Source: an uncultured Eubacteriales bacterium (GTDB lineage: Bacteria > Bacillota > Clostridia > Oscillospirales > CAG-382). Taken from it: DNA of 16,285 nt. The notes below the pieces were generated by a model. That model was not told the origin of the DNA and ran no database searches. It worked only from the letters and a program-made list of their open reading frames with translations. Shown here in pieces: positions 1 through 5,754 of the stretch (its first letter is position 1; each line of letters begins with the position of its first letter). The stretch lies in assembly GCA_900554405.1 (NCBI GenBank), contig USHI01000014.1:1-16285 (forward strand), given 5' to 3'. The position numbers were made by a program, and so were the translations under genes.

Positions 1-276
1 CTCCGTCATGAAAATTATCACATCGGCGCTGCCGATGGCGATAAGCGCCTGCTCGCGCATATTGCGCATAAGCTCGTTTTCGGTCTCCGGCTCGATACCG
101 CCGGTATCGATAAACAGCATACTTTTGCCGTTCCAGACAACGTCGCAGTATATCCTGTCCCGCGTGACGCCGGGGGTGTCCTCGACAATGGATATCCTTT
201 CGCCGGCTATTTTATTGAAAAAGGTGCTTTTGCCGACGTTCGGTCTCCCGACGACGGCAACCGTGCATTTTGCCAT
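1..276 (-). CDS. der: Ribosome-assembly GTPase Der (EngA), N-terminal part
   Basis: The window holds the first 92 codons; the rest lies beyond the left edge. Der is a tandem-GTPase protein needed for maturation of the 50S ribosomal subunit. The first G domain is clear: P-loop GRPNVGKST near residues 10-18, the switch I motif TPGVTRD near 39-45, and DTGGI (G3) near 57-61. The start at 276 is chosen because the family begins MxxxxVAxVGRPNVGKS and because an AGGA ribosome binding site lies just upstream, overlapping the stop of the preceding radical SAM gene. Only four bases separate the two genes, so they are probably co-transcribed and perhaps translationally coupled. The pairing of a DUF512 radical SAM gene with der recurs in Clostridia. 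Confidence 0.96.
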   Translation of the reverse strand, partial: MAKCTVAVVGRPNVGKSTFFNKIAGERISIVEDTPGVTRDRIYCDVVWNGKSMLFIDTGGIEPETENELMRNMREQALIAIGSADVIIFMTE

Positions 277-280
277 ATTA

Positions 281-1582
281 TCATCCTTTCAAGCCTGTGA
301 CAGCCTCGCACAGCGCATAACCGCCGCGTTCGCACACGGTGATTTTTCCCCGGAGCCGTTCCGCCACTTCGTCAGGCGTTGTTCCGTCCAGAAAAAGATC
401 GCCCTCCGCGCGGAGCATATTTTCGGAAATAAGGAGTTCCGTCCCGAGCTCCCGCCCCGCAAGCTGTTCCATTATATCGCCGCCGGTTACAAGCCCGCTG
501 ACAGTGACGTTGCCGCCGAAGAAATTGTTTTTTATCGCATAAACGCGGACGACCAGGTTTTTGTATTTGTTCATCGCCTTTTGCGCCGCCTGCGAGATAA
601 AGCCGTATGCCGCCTCGCCCGTTGCTACGGATACAGTTCTATTATAATCGCTTTCGGGCAGGTTTTCAAGGCATTCGTCAAATTCGTCGCTGTCGCTCCG
701 GATCATGCCGACACCGTTTTCGATCTGGGGATATTCTTCGTAATAATCCGCCCCGGGAAGTTCGCGCCCGGCAAGCAGGAAAAATTCATCCGAAGGGTAT
801 ATAAGCCTTCGCCCGCGCGCTTCAAGCAGCATACCGCCGAAAATATGGGCAATATCTATTACCGCGGCGGCGGCGTCGGCATCGAACGGGACAAGCGGAT
901 AAAGCCCTTCACGCCATTTCGTAAGCCCGCTGGGAACAAGCGCGATGCTTTCGATATTCTGCAGCACGGAAAGATCGGTAAGACTCCTTTTCAGGGCTTC
1001 GCCGTCGTTTATGCCGCGGCAGAGAACAAGCTGAGCATTTACGGAAATACCGGCATCATCCAGCATTTTTATATACCGCAGGCAATCCCCCGCAAAGCGG
1101 TTGCGCATCATCTTCACACGAAGGGCGGGGTCTGTCGTATGCACCGAAATATTTATCGGCGAAATGCGCATATCTATAATGCGCTTCACATCCGATTCGG
1201 AAAGATTCGTGAGCGTTATGTAGTTCCCCTGCAAAAAGGAAAGGCGTTCGTCATCATCCTTGAAATATATCGTTTCGCGCATTCCGGGAGGGTTCTGATC
1301 GATAAAGCAGAAAATGCAGTTGTTGCGGCAGCGCCGCTTTTCGTCCATCAGATATGTGGAAAAATCAAGCCCTATATCGGAATATTCGGATTTGTCGATA
1401 ACGAATTCGAGCGTATCCGTGCCGCGGCGAACCGAAACGGCAAGCCGTTTTTCCATTATATAAAAGCGATAATCGAGCACGTCATGTATTTCGTGACCGT
1501 TGACGGTGCAGAGCATATCCCCTGCGCGGATGCCGACCTTTGCGGCATGACCGTACGGTTCGACCGATTCGATTCTGACCAT
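281..1582 (-). CDS. PDZ / radical SAM / DUF512 family protein
   Basis: A 433-residue protein with the three-part layout of the DUF512 family. It has an N-terminal PDZ-like domain (about 1-60), a radical SAM core whose cluster-binding cysteines are C85, C89 and C92 in CRNNCIFC, and a C-terminal DUF512 domain (about 215-425). The cysteine spacing CxxxCxxC is that of proteins that bind a 4Fe-4S cluster and cleave S-adenosylmethionine. The substrate is unknown for the family. The start at 1582 has AGGAG six bases upstream and gives the normal family N-terminus. The gene lies after the rpmF terminator and four bases before der. I see no convincing promoter in the 1583-1663 gap, so expression may depend on read-through from rpmF or on a promoter inside it. 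Confidence 0.93.
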   Translation of the reverse strand: MVRIESVEPYGHAAKVGIRAGDMLCTVNGHEIHDVLDYRFYIMEKRLAVSVRRGTDTLEFVIDKSEYSDIGLDFSTYLMDEKRRCRNNCIFCFIDQNPPGMRETIYFKDDDERLSFLQGNYITLTNLSESDVKRIIDMRISPINISVHTTDPALRVKMMRNRFAGDCLRYIKMLDDAGISVNAQLVLCRGINDGEALKRSLTDLSVLQNIESIALVPSGLTKWREGLYPLVPFDADAAAAVIDIAHIFGGMLLEARGRRLIYPSDEFFLLAGRELPGADYYEEYPQIENGVGMIRSDSDEFDECLENLPESDYNRTVSVATGEAAYGFISQAAQKAMNKYKNLVVRVYAIKNNFFGGNVTVSGLVTGGDIMEQLAGRELGTELLISENMLRAEGDLFLDGTTPDEVAERLRGKITVCERGGYALCEAVTGLKG

Positions 1583-1620
1583 TTTTACTCCTGTCGACCT
1601 GCGAAAAACGTCGAAATTAC

Positions 1621-1656
1621 AAAAAAGCGTGTTGCCGACTGCTTCTGCAACACGCT
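1621..1656 (-). terminator. Intrinsic terminator after rpmF
   Basis: A perfect 10-base-pair stem (AGCGTGTTGC pairing with GCAACACGCT, loop of 11) is followed, reading on the minus strand, by a run of T (1621-1625). It lies eight bases beyond the rpmF stop and before the radical SAM gene, so it should end or reduce transcripts from the DUF177-rpmF promoter. Confidence 0.85.
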
Positions 1657-1663
1657 ATTTCGC

Positions 1664-1855
1664 TCAGTCCTGTTTATCCTTGACTTGAAGAACGACCTTC
1701 CCGCCGTAGCTTCCGCAATTTCTGCATACGCGGTGGGAAAGAACGTATTCGCCGCACTTCGGGCATTTTGCCATTCCCGGAAGTTCGAGCTTCCAGGTGG
1801 AAGAACGTCTCTTGTCTCTTCTTGCTTTGGATACTTTTCTCTTAGGTACAGCCAT
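1664..1855 (-). CDS. rpmF: 50S ribosomal protein L32
   Basis: A 63-residue protein with the canonical L32 start MAVPKRKVSKARRDKRR and a zinc ribbon formed by C31, C34, C44 and C47 (CPKCG and CRNCG). This is the zinc-binding form of L32 rather than the cysteine-free paralogue. L32 is a structural component of the large ribosomal subunit near the peptidyl transferase side. A strong AAGGAGG ribosome binding site lies upstream of the ATG. The gene follows the DUF177 gene by 36 bases, the widespread yceD-rpmF arrangement, and is followed by a strong intrinsic terminator. The length and all motifs are normal. Confidence 0.98.
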   Translation of the reverse strand: MAVPKRKVSKARRDKRRSSTWKLELPGMAKCPKCGEYVLSHRVCRNCGSYGGKVVLQVKDKQD

Positions 1856-1891
1856 TTCGGAAAAACCTCCTTGATTTATACAAACAATTTT

Positions 1892-2374
1892 TTATTCGAA
1901 AAATGCTTTGAGAGCGTCCCAGCGCGGATCGGGTTCTTTATCGCCGCAGGAGCAGGTAGCGGCGTTAAGATCGGCCCCGCATTTCGGGCACAGCCCTTTA
2001 CATTCCTCGCGGCAAAGAAACCGCGAAGGAAGTTCTAATATAACGGCGGTGCGGACATATTCCCCGATATCCAGAAGACCGTCCTGCAAAAGAAGGAATT
2101 CGTCTTCGTCCTTGTTTGCAAGTTTATCGGTGATCTTTGCTTCGAGTGTGACCGGTTCGGTATAAACGAACTGCCGACCGCAGCGTGCGCAGTTGACGGT
2201 GAATTCGGTATCTGCCACACCGTGAAGAACGATATAGCCCGAATGGTTTTCCACCCTGCCGGAAGCTTTTACACAGCCGGAAAGAATGTCATCGGACATA
2301 CCGTCGGCATCGAGTTCGCAGGAAAATGCTATACTTTCGGCAGAACCGTCGAGCAGCTTTTTGAGATCGAGCAC
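1892..2374 (-). CDS. DUF177 (YceD-like) protein
   Basis: A 160-residue protein of the DUF177/YceD family, which is linked in other bacteria and plants to accumulation of 23S rRNA. It has the family cysteine pairs: CARCGR near residues 81-86 and a C-terminal cluster CREECKGLCPKCG with a further CSCG, suggestive of metal binding. The start is a GTG at 2374 with AGGAGG ten bases upstream; no better in-frame ATG is present. The gene is first in the unit with rpmF. Its promoter at 2417-2445 matches the sigma-A consensus at every position, which fits high expression of a ribosomal gene. Confidence 0.93.
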   Translation of the reverse strand: MLDLKKLLDGSAESIAFSCELDADGMSDDILSGCVKASGRVENHSGYIVLHGVADTEFTVNCARCGRQFVYTEPVTLEAKITDKLANKDEDEFLLLQDGLLDIGEYVRTAVILELPSRFLCREECKGLCPKCGADLNAATCSCGDKEPDPRWDALKAFFE

Positions 2375-2416
2375 GCCGAAAACACCTCCTGAAAACCGCG
2401 TAAAAGCGCACTGTTC

Positions 2417-2445
2417 ATTATATAAGCGAAAAACCGTTTTGTCAA
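2417..2445 (-). promoter_or_regulatory. Consensus sigma-A promoter for DUF177-rpmF
   Basis: Reading on the minus strand, TTGACA (2440-2445) and TATAAT (2417-2422) are separated by exactly 17 bases. Both hexamers match the primary-sigma consensus at all positions. It lies about 40 bases upstream of the DUF177 start. Confidence 0.9.
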
Positions 2446-2502
2446 TACCTTTTTTTCAAAAACGCACGAATGCCGCATTTTTTGCGGATTTTACGCGCGG
2501 TG

Positions 2503-2531
2503 TTGCTTATCGCGCCGAAAAGTGGTAGTAT
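2503..2531 (+). promoter_or_regulatory. Putative extended -10 promoter for the miniprotein and trmK
   Basis: TTGCTT (2503-2508), a 17-base spacer, then TAGTAT (2526-2531) preceded by TGG, which supplies an extended -10 TGn. The hexamers alone are only moderate. The spacer and upstream bases closely resemble the promoter at 7151-7179. Confidence 0.6.
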
Positions 2532-2576
2532 AGTTGCCCCCGCCGAAGCAAATAATAGCTTTGCGAGGTGAATTTT

Positions 2577-2759
2577 ATGTGCATTAAAAAGCTGATAAGC
2601 GCCAACAAGCTCTGCACCTGCATGGTGATGTGCGTTGCGGGCGCGGCGCTCGGCGTTGCGGCGGCACAGATGATGGTTTCCAAATGCTGCTGCACGGCAG
2701 AGCTGAAAAAGAAGGCAAAAAAGGCCTTCAAAGCCGTGGAGGACAAGCTCACCGGCTGA
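2577..2759 (+). CDS. Small cysteine-rich membrane protein
   Basis: A 60-residue protein that I do not recognise as a named family. The in-frame GTG at 2568 is rejected as the start because it lies inside the GAGGTG ribosome binding site (2565-2570); the ATG at 2577 is correctly spaced. The N-terminus is short and basic (MCIKKL). One hydrophobic segment spans about residues 12-34 and is rich in Ala, Val and Met. A CCC triplet follows at 37-39, then a lysine-rich amphipathic helix (about 42-58). There are seven cysteines in total: C2, C13, C15, C19 and C37-C39. It could be a single-pass membrane protein or a lipid- or metal-associated miniprotein. It has its own promoter and precedes trmK by 46 bases, so the two are probably co-transcribed. 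Confidence 0.75.
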   Translation: MCIKKLISANKLCTCMVMCVAGAALGVAAAQMMVSKCCCTAELKKKAKKAFKAVEDKLTG

Positions 2760-2793
2760 AATCCGCAGGGCTTTCATGCCCTGCCGCGTTCAG
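2756..2793 (+). other. Intercistronic hairpin before trmK
   Basis: A perfect 7-base-pair stem (GCAGGGC 2765-2771, GCCCTGC 2778-2784) sits inside outer arms CTGAA (2756-2760) and TTCAG (2789-2793). The outer arms touch the upstream stop codon and the trmK ribosome binding site. There is no T run, so it is not a classical terminator. It may adjust trmK translation or mRNA stability. Confidence 0.4.
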
Positions 2794-2805
2794 GGAGTTA
2801 CATAC

Positions 2806-3498
2806 ATGAATCTCGGGAAAAGGCTTTCCGCCGCGCTGGAGCTGCTTGCCGAATGCGACGGAAGCATCGTGGCGGATATAGGCAGCGACCATGCTTACCT
2901 TGCCGTTGCCGCACTGAAAAGCGGCGCGGCAAAAAGGGCGATCGCTTCGGATATCAACCCCGGCCCGCTCGAATCCGGGCGGGCAAATGCAAAGCTGCAT
3001 GGAGCGGATATCGAATTCGTGTTATCCGACGGATTTGATGCGCTCGAAGACAAGGGCGTGACAGCCGCCGCGATATGCGGCATGGGCGGCGAAACAATTG
3101 CCGCCATGCTCGAAAAAAGCGTCTGCGCAAAGAAATGCCGTCTGATTTTGCAGCCCATGTCCGGGCAGGAAAAGCTGCGTGCATTTTTATACGGAAACGG
3201 TTACCGCATACTCCGTGAAAGATTTGTCACCGACTGCGGCAAACCGTATACGGTGATGCTCGTAAAATATACCGGCATTTCTGAGGAATTTACATATACC
3301 GACCTTTACCTCGGCAAAGAGCGCCCGGAAGGTGCGGATTTCGCGCTTTATGCCGAAAAGGAGGCATGCCGCGCCGAAAAGCGCCTGCGCGGGAATATCA
3401 CGTCTGCCCGGCGTGCAGACGAAAACACGCTTATCCGGGAATGTCAGATGCACTCGACAAACTTTTCCGCAGGCACAAGCCCCGCCAGCGCGGATTGA
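2806..3498 (+). CDS. trmK: tRNA (adenine(22)-N1)-methyltransferase TrmK
   Basis: A 230-residue class I S-adenosylmethionine-dependent methyltransferase of the TrmK (YqfN) family, which methylates N1 of adenine 22 in some tRNAs. The SAM-binding motif VADIGSDHAYL is at residues 22-32, the acidic residue after strand 2 is D49, and the family motif CGMGGETI is at 91-98. QPM near 117-119 and the helical C-terminus also fit. The start at 2806 is preferred over an upstream in-frame ATG (2776) because GGGAG at 2793-2797 is well placed and MNLxxRL is the family N-terminus. In many Bacillota trmK sits beside sigA and a Nif3-family gene; here it does not. The last 55 bases overlap the convergent YcxB-like gene. 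Confidence 0.93.
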   Translation: MNLGKRLSAALELLAECDGSIVADIGSDHAYLAVAALKSGAAKRAIASDINPGPLESGRANAKLHGADIEFVLSDGFDALEDKGVTAAAICGMGGETIAAMLEKSVCAKKCRLILQPMSGQEKLRAFLYGNGYRILRERFVTDCGKPYTVMLVKYTGISEEFTYTDLYLGKERPEGADFALYAEKEACRAEKRLRGNITSARRADENTLIRECQMHSTNFSAGTSPASAD

Positions 3499-3977
3499 AG
3501 CTCCGGCGCGGAAAGTGCGCAGCCGCGCTTGGGAATGATAATGACATTGCTTTTGTTCACATAAACGAATATATGGTCCCTTGCGGAATAAACGCGGTGA
3601 ATGAGCCTGTACGGCATCACCGCTTTTTTATCCTCTTCCCCTCCCGAAAACGAAAGCGTTATGCCGTTTTCGTCCACGGTGGCGGTATAATCGCAAAGCA
3701 GGAGCTTTTTATTTGCCATACAGACCTTTTTCAGGCTTTGCTTCTGCGTATAGAAAAACATGAAGTAACAGAACAGCACCGCCGCGCCGGTTATGATGAG
3801 CATATTATGCTTTATCACGATACCGGTTATTGCCGCGGAAATACCGCCGGCAATGCATATAACGGCAATTACCGCCGCCGCAACACGGTAATATCTTCCG
3901 CGAAGCGTATTGAAGTTCATATACGACTTAAAGTCATTCGGCACGAGCCTGCCGCGCAGCGTGAGTGCTTTTTTCAT
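3444..3977 (-). CDS. YcxB-like membrane protein
   Basis: A 177-residue protein with two adjoining hydrophobic segments (about 31-54 and 58-77). They are followed by a cytosolic domain with the YcxB-like pattern, DENGITLSFSGGEE then MPYRLIHRVY and IIIPKR. The family has no established function. The ATG overlaps the stop of the preceding mutase gene as ATGA, and a GGAGG lies seven bases upstream inside that gene, so translation is probably coupled. Its 3' end overlaps the 3' end of trmK on the other strand by 55 bases. I see no terminator between the two, so the transcripts may overlap. Confidence 0.8.
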   Translation of the reverse strand: MKKALTLRGRLVPNDFKSYMNFNTLRGRYYRVAAAVIAVICIAGGISAAITGIVIKHNMLIITGAAVLFCYFMFFYTQKQSLKKVCMANKKLLLCDYTATVDENGITLSFSGGEEDKKAVMPYRLIHRVYSARDHIFVYVNKSNVIIIPKRGCALSAPELQSALAGLVPAEKFVECI

Positions 3978-5185
3978 CGTTTTGCCTCCGTGAGCATATC
4001 CATAAGCATTTCGCCGCGCGCAAGCGATATACCGCGCATTCCGGCCGCTTCGCTGTATGAATCGGCACCGGCGGCATCCTGCTGCGAATCGTAAAGCAGG
4101 AAGGGCACGGGGGCACGCGTATGCGTTCTGACGGAAAGCGGTGTCGGATGATCCGGAAGTATGAGCATACGGAAATGCTCGCCGCTGCCGCGCAGATATC
4201 CGAGCATACCGCCGACGATGTATTTGTCGATATATTCTATCGATTTAACTTTGTTTTCGGTTTCGCCGCGGTGACCGCATTCATCCGGCGCTTCGACATG
4301 GATATAAACAAGCTGCGAGCCGTTTTCGAGCTCTTTTATCGCGGCGACGCATTTCGCGGCATAATCGGTATCGAGCGTGCCGGTGGCTCCATTTACATCC
4401 GGGACACTCATCCCCGCGCAAAAGCCGATACCCTTGATAAGATCGACGGCGCACACAACCGAGCCTTTGAGCCCGGTTTTTTCGGAAAACGAGGGAAGCG
4501 AAGGTTTCTTGCCCGGGCTCCAGAGCCAGAGCGAATTTGCCTTTTTCAGCCCGCGCGCGGCACGTTCGATATTCAGCGGATGGCTGTTGAGGAAATAATA
4601 GGATTTCTCCATAAGCTCGCGCATGGGCCGGCTTTGTGCGGATGCAGGCAGATATTCGCCGATACGGCGCCCGATTATATCGTGCGGGCGTGAAAAATCC
4701 GTAAATTCCGGGCAGTTCTTCCAGATAAGGCAATGGCGGTAGCTCACGCCGCAGTAAAAGCGGAGCGTATCGCTGCCGAAGCGTTTTTGTATATCGTCGA
4801 TAAGAATGCGGGCTTCCCGTGTGGGTATCTCGTCCGAGGAATGATCCGCCATGATAAGATCCTCGTAGCTTCCCTCTCCGGCAAGCGAAACGATATTGGC
4901 ACGGATGGCGGTTTCGTCATCGCGCATTTTTATACCCATGCTCGCCGCTTCCAGAGGCGATCTGCCCTTTGAATACAGCCGCGGGTCATAGCCCATAACG
5001 GCAAGGTTTGCCGTGTCGCTTTCCGGGACCATCCCTTCCGGAACGGTGTTGACATTGCCGATGACCGAAACCGGAGCAAGCGAATCGGTATTAGGCTTGA
5101 AGGCGGCTTCGAGCGGCGTTTTGCCGCCCAGCGAATCGACGGGGATATCCGCCATCCCGTCGCCGAGTATGATTACATATTTCAT
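3974..5185 (-). CDS. Cofactor-independent phosphoglycerate mutase family protein
   Basis: A 403-residue alkaline-phosphatase-superfamily enzyme of the archaeal-type cofactor-independent phosphoglycerate mutase family. Metal and phosphate residues are visible: ILGDGMAD with D9, the nucleophile serine S56 in VPESDTANL, the HVEAPDECGHRGE block, and LPDHPTP with a following H. The start at 5185 is set by AGGAGCC upstream and by the family N-terminus; the frame is open further upstream but has no family similarity there. Family members in Clostridia have also been proposed as a nonorthologous homoserine kinase for threonine synthesis (as I recall, the model TIGR02535). There are no threonine genes in this window to decide this, so I give the family only. 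The gene is followed by the coupled YcxB-like gene. Confidence 0.9.
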   Translation of the reverse strand: MKYVIILGDGMADIPVDSLGGKTPLEAAFKPNTDSLAPVSVIGNVNTVPEGMVPESDTANLAVMGYDPRLYSKGRSPLEAASMGIKMRDDETAIRANIVSLAGEGSYEDLIMADHSSDEIPTREARILIDDIQKRFGSDTLRFYCGVSYRHCLIWKNCPEFTDFSRPHDIIGRRIGEYLPASAQSRPMRELMEKSYYFLNSHPLNIERAARGLKKANSLWLWSPGKKPSLPSFSEKTGLKGSVVCAVDLIKGIGFCAGMSVPDVNGATGTLDTDYAAKCVAAIKELENGSQLVYIHVEAPDECGHRGETENKVKSIEYIDKYIVGGMLGYLRGSGEHFRMLILPDHPTPLSVRTHTRAPVPFLLYDSQQDAAGADSYSEAAGMRGISLARGEMLMDMLTEAKR

Positions 5186-5227
5186 GTTAATGGCTCCTAT
5201 ACCGGGGAAAGATATCAGATAGACGCG

Positions 5228-5256
5228 ATTATAGCAGATCCACGCGGAAAAATCAA
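5228..5256 (-). promoter_or_regulatory. Sigma-A promoter for the mutase gene
   Basis: On the minus strand TTGATT (5251-5256), a 17-base spacer and TATAAT (5228-5233). TGC precedes the -10, giving an extended -10. It lies about 43 bases before the start at 5185. Confidence 0.85.
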
Positions 5257-5278
5257 TGATTTCGCGCACAAAACCTTG

Positions 5279-5290
5279 CGCCGCGCGGCG
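5279..5290. repeat. 12-base GC palindrome between divergent promoters
   Basis: CGCCGCGCGGCG is fully self-complementary and ends six bases upstream of the -35 of the plus-strand promoter. It could be a protein-binding site or chance in GC-rich DNA. Confidence 0.4.
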
Positions 5291-5296
5291 TTTTCG

Positions 5297-5325
5297 TTGA
5301 CAAAACCGCAAAAACGGTTTATACT
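5297..5325 (+). promoter_or_regulatory. Strong sigma-A promoter with an embedded inverted repeat
   Basis: TTGACA (5297-5302), a 17-base spacer, and TATACT (5320-5325). The spacer and the first -10 base form a perfect inverted repeat: AAACCG (5303-5308), six bases, then CGGTTT (5315-5320). This placement is typical of a repressor operator. A short GC-rich hairpin (5333-5350) follows in the leader. Confidence 0.8.
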
Positions 5326-5374
5326 GGAGCAGGCGGTGCCGCGGCGCCGCAATATACACACGGGAGCAGACAGC

Positions 5375-5704
5375 ATGAAGGTTGCCGTTATCGGTTCACG
5401 CGGGCTGACGGGAATAGACATTTCCAAAATGATACCTCCGGATGCCACCATGATAATTTCCGGCGGCGCGGCGGGCGTGGACACGCTTGCCGAGCGTTAT
5501 GCGGACGAAAGAGGAATACCCAAGCGTATCATAAGGCCGGATTACGGGCTTTACGGCAAACAGGCGCCGCTTGTCCGCGACAGAATGATTGTCGAGCTGG
5601 CGGATGCCGTTGTCGCCATATGGGACGGCGTATCAACCGGGACGGGGTACACCATATCCTATGCAAAAAGCCGCGGCATTCCCATACAGGTATACATAAG
5701 ATAA
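5375..5704 (+). CDS. SLOG-family (YspA/DUF2493-like) nucleotide-binding protein
   Basis: A 109-residue Rossmann-like protein. The N-terminal VIGSRG (about 5-10), then SGGAAGVDTLAERYA (about 28-42) and a C-terminal GTGYTISYAKSRGIP block are the marks of the SLOG superfamily, closest to the YspA/DUF2493 branch. These proteins are thought to bind or process nucleotides or nucleotide-like signals; the ligand is not known. The start at 5375 is preferred over an open upstream extension because GGGAG lies ten bases before it, the promoter is at 5297-5325, and the family starts MKVAVIGSR. It has its own strong promoter with an operator-like repeat and ends at a hairpin terminator. Its neighbours do not indicate a partner. 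Confidence 0.85.
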   Translation: MKVAVIGSRGLTGIDISKMIPPDATMIISGGAAGVDTLAERYADERGIPKRIIRPDYGLYGKQAPLVRDRMIVELADAVVAIWDGVSTGTGYTISYAKSRGIPIQVYIR

Positions 5705-5705
5705 A

Positions 5706-5750
5706 AGAACGACCTGCGTTCTTGCGGCAGCAAGGGGCGCAGGTCGTTTG
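5706..5750. terminator. Bidirectional hairpin terminator
   Basis: An 11-base-pair stem (AACGACCTGCG 5708-5718, CGCAGGTCGTT 5738-5748) encloses an inner stem CTTGC/GCAAG (5721-5725, 5730-5734). It lies between the convergent SLOG gene and the nucleoside phosphorylase gene. The T-rich tails are short on both sides (TTTGTT on plus, TTCTTTTAT on minus). Confidence 0.75.
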
Positions 5751-5754
5751 TTCG

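Noticed and set aside
8..2038. Very long open frame on the plus strand
   Set aside because: It runs antisense across der, the radical SAM gene, rpmF and part of the DUF177 gene, all clear family members. Its translation has no domain I recognise, and it reflects codon bias on the real strand.
2473..2487. Small hairpin CCGCA/TGCGG with a T loop upstream of the miniprotein promoter
   Set aside because: The stem has only five pairs and no gene ends there on the plus strand; more likely it is part of the A/T-rich upstream promoter region.
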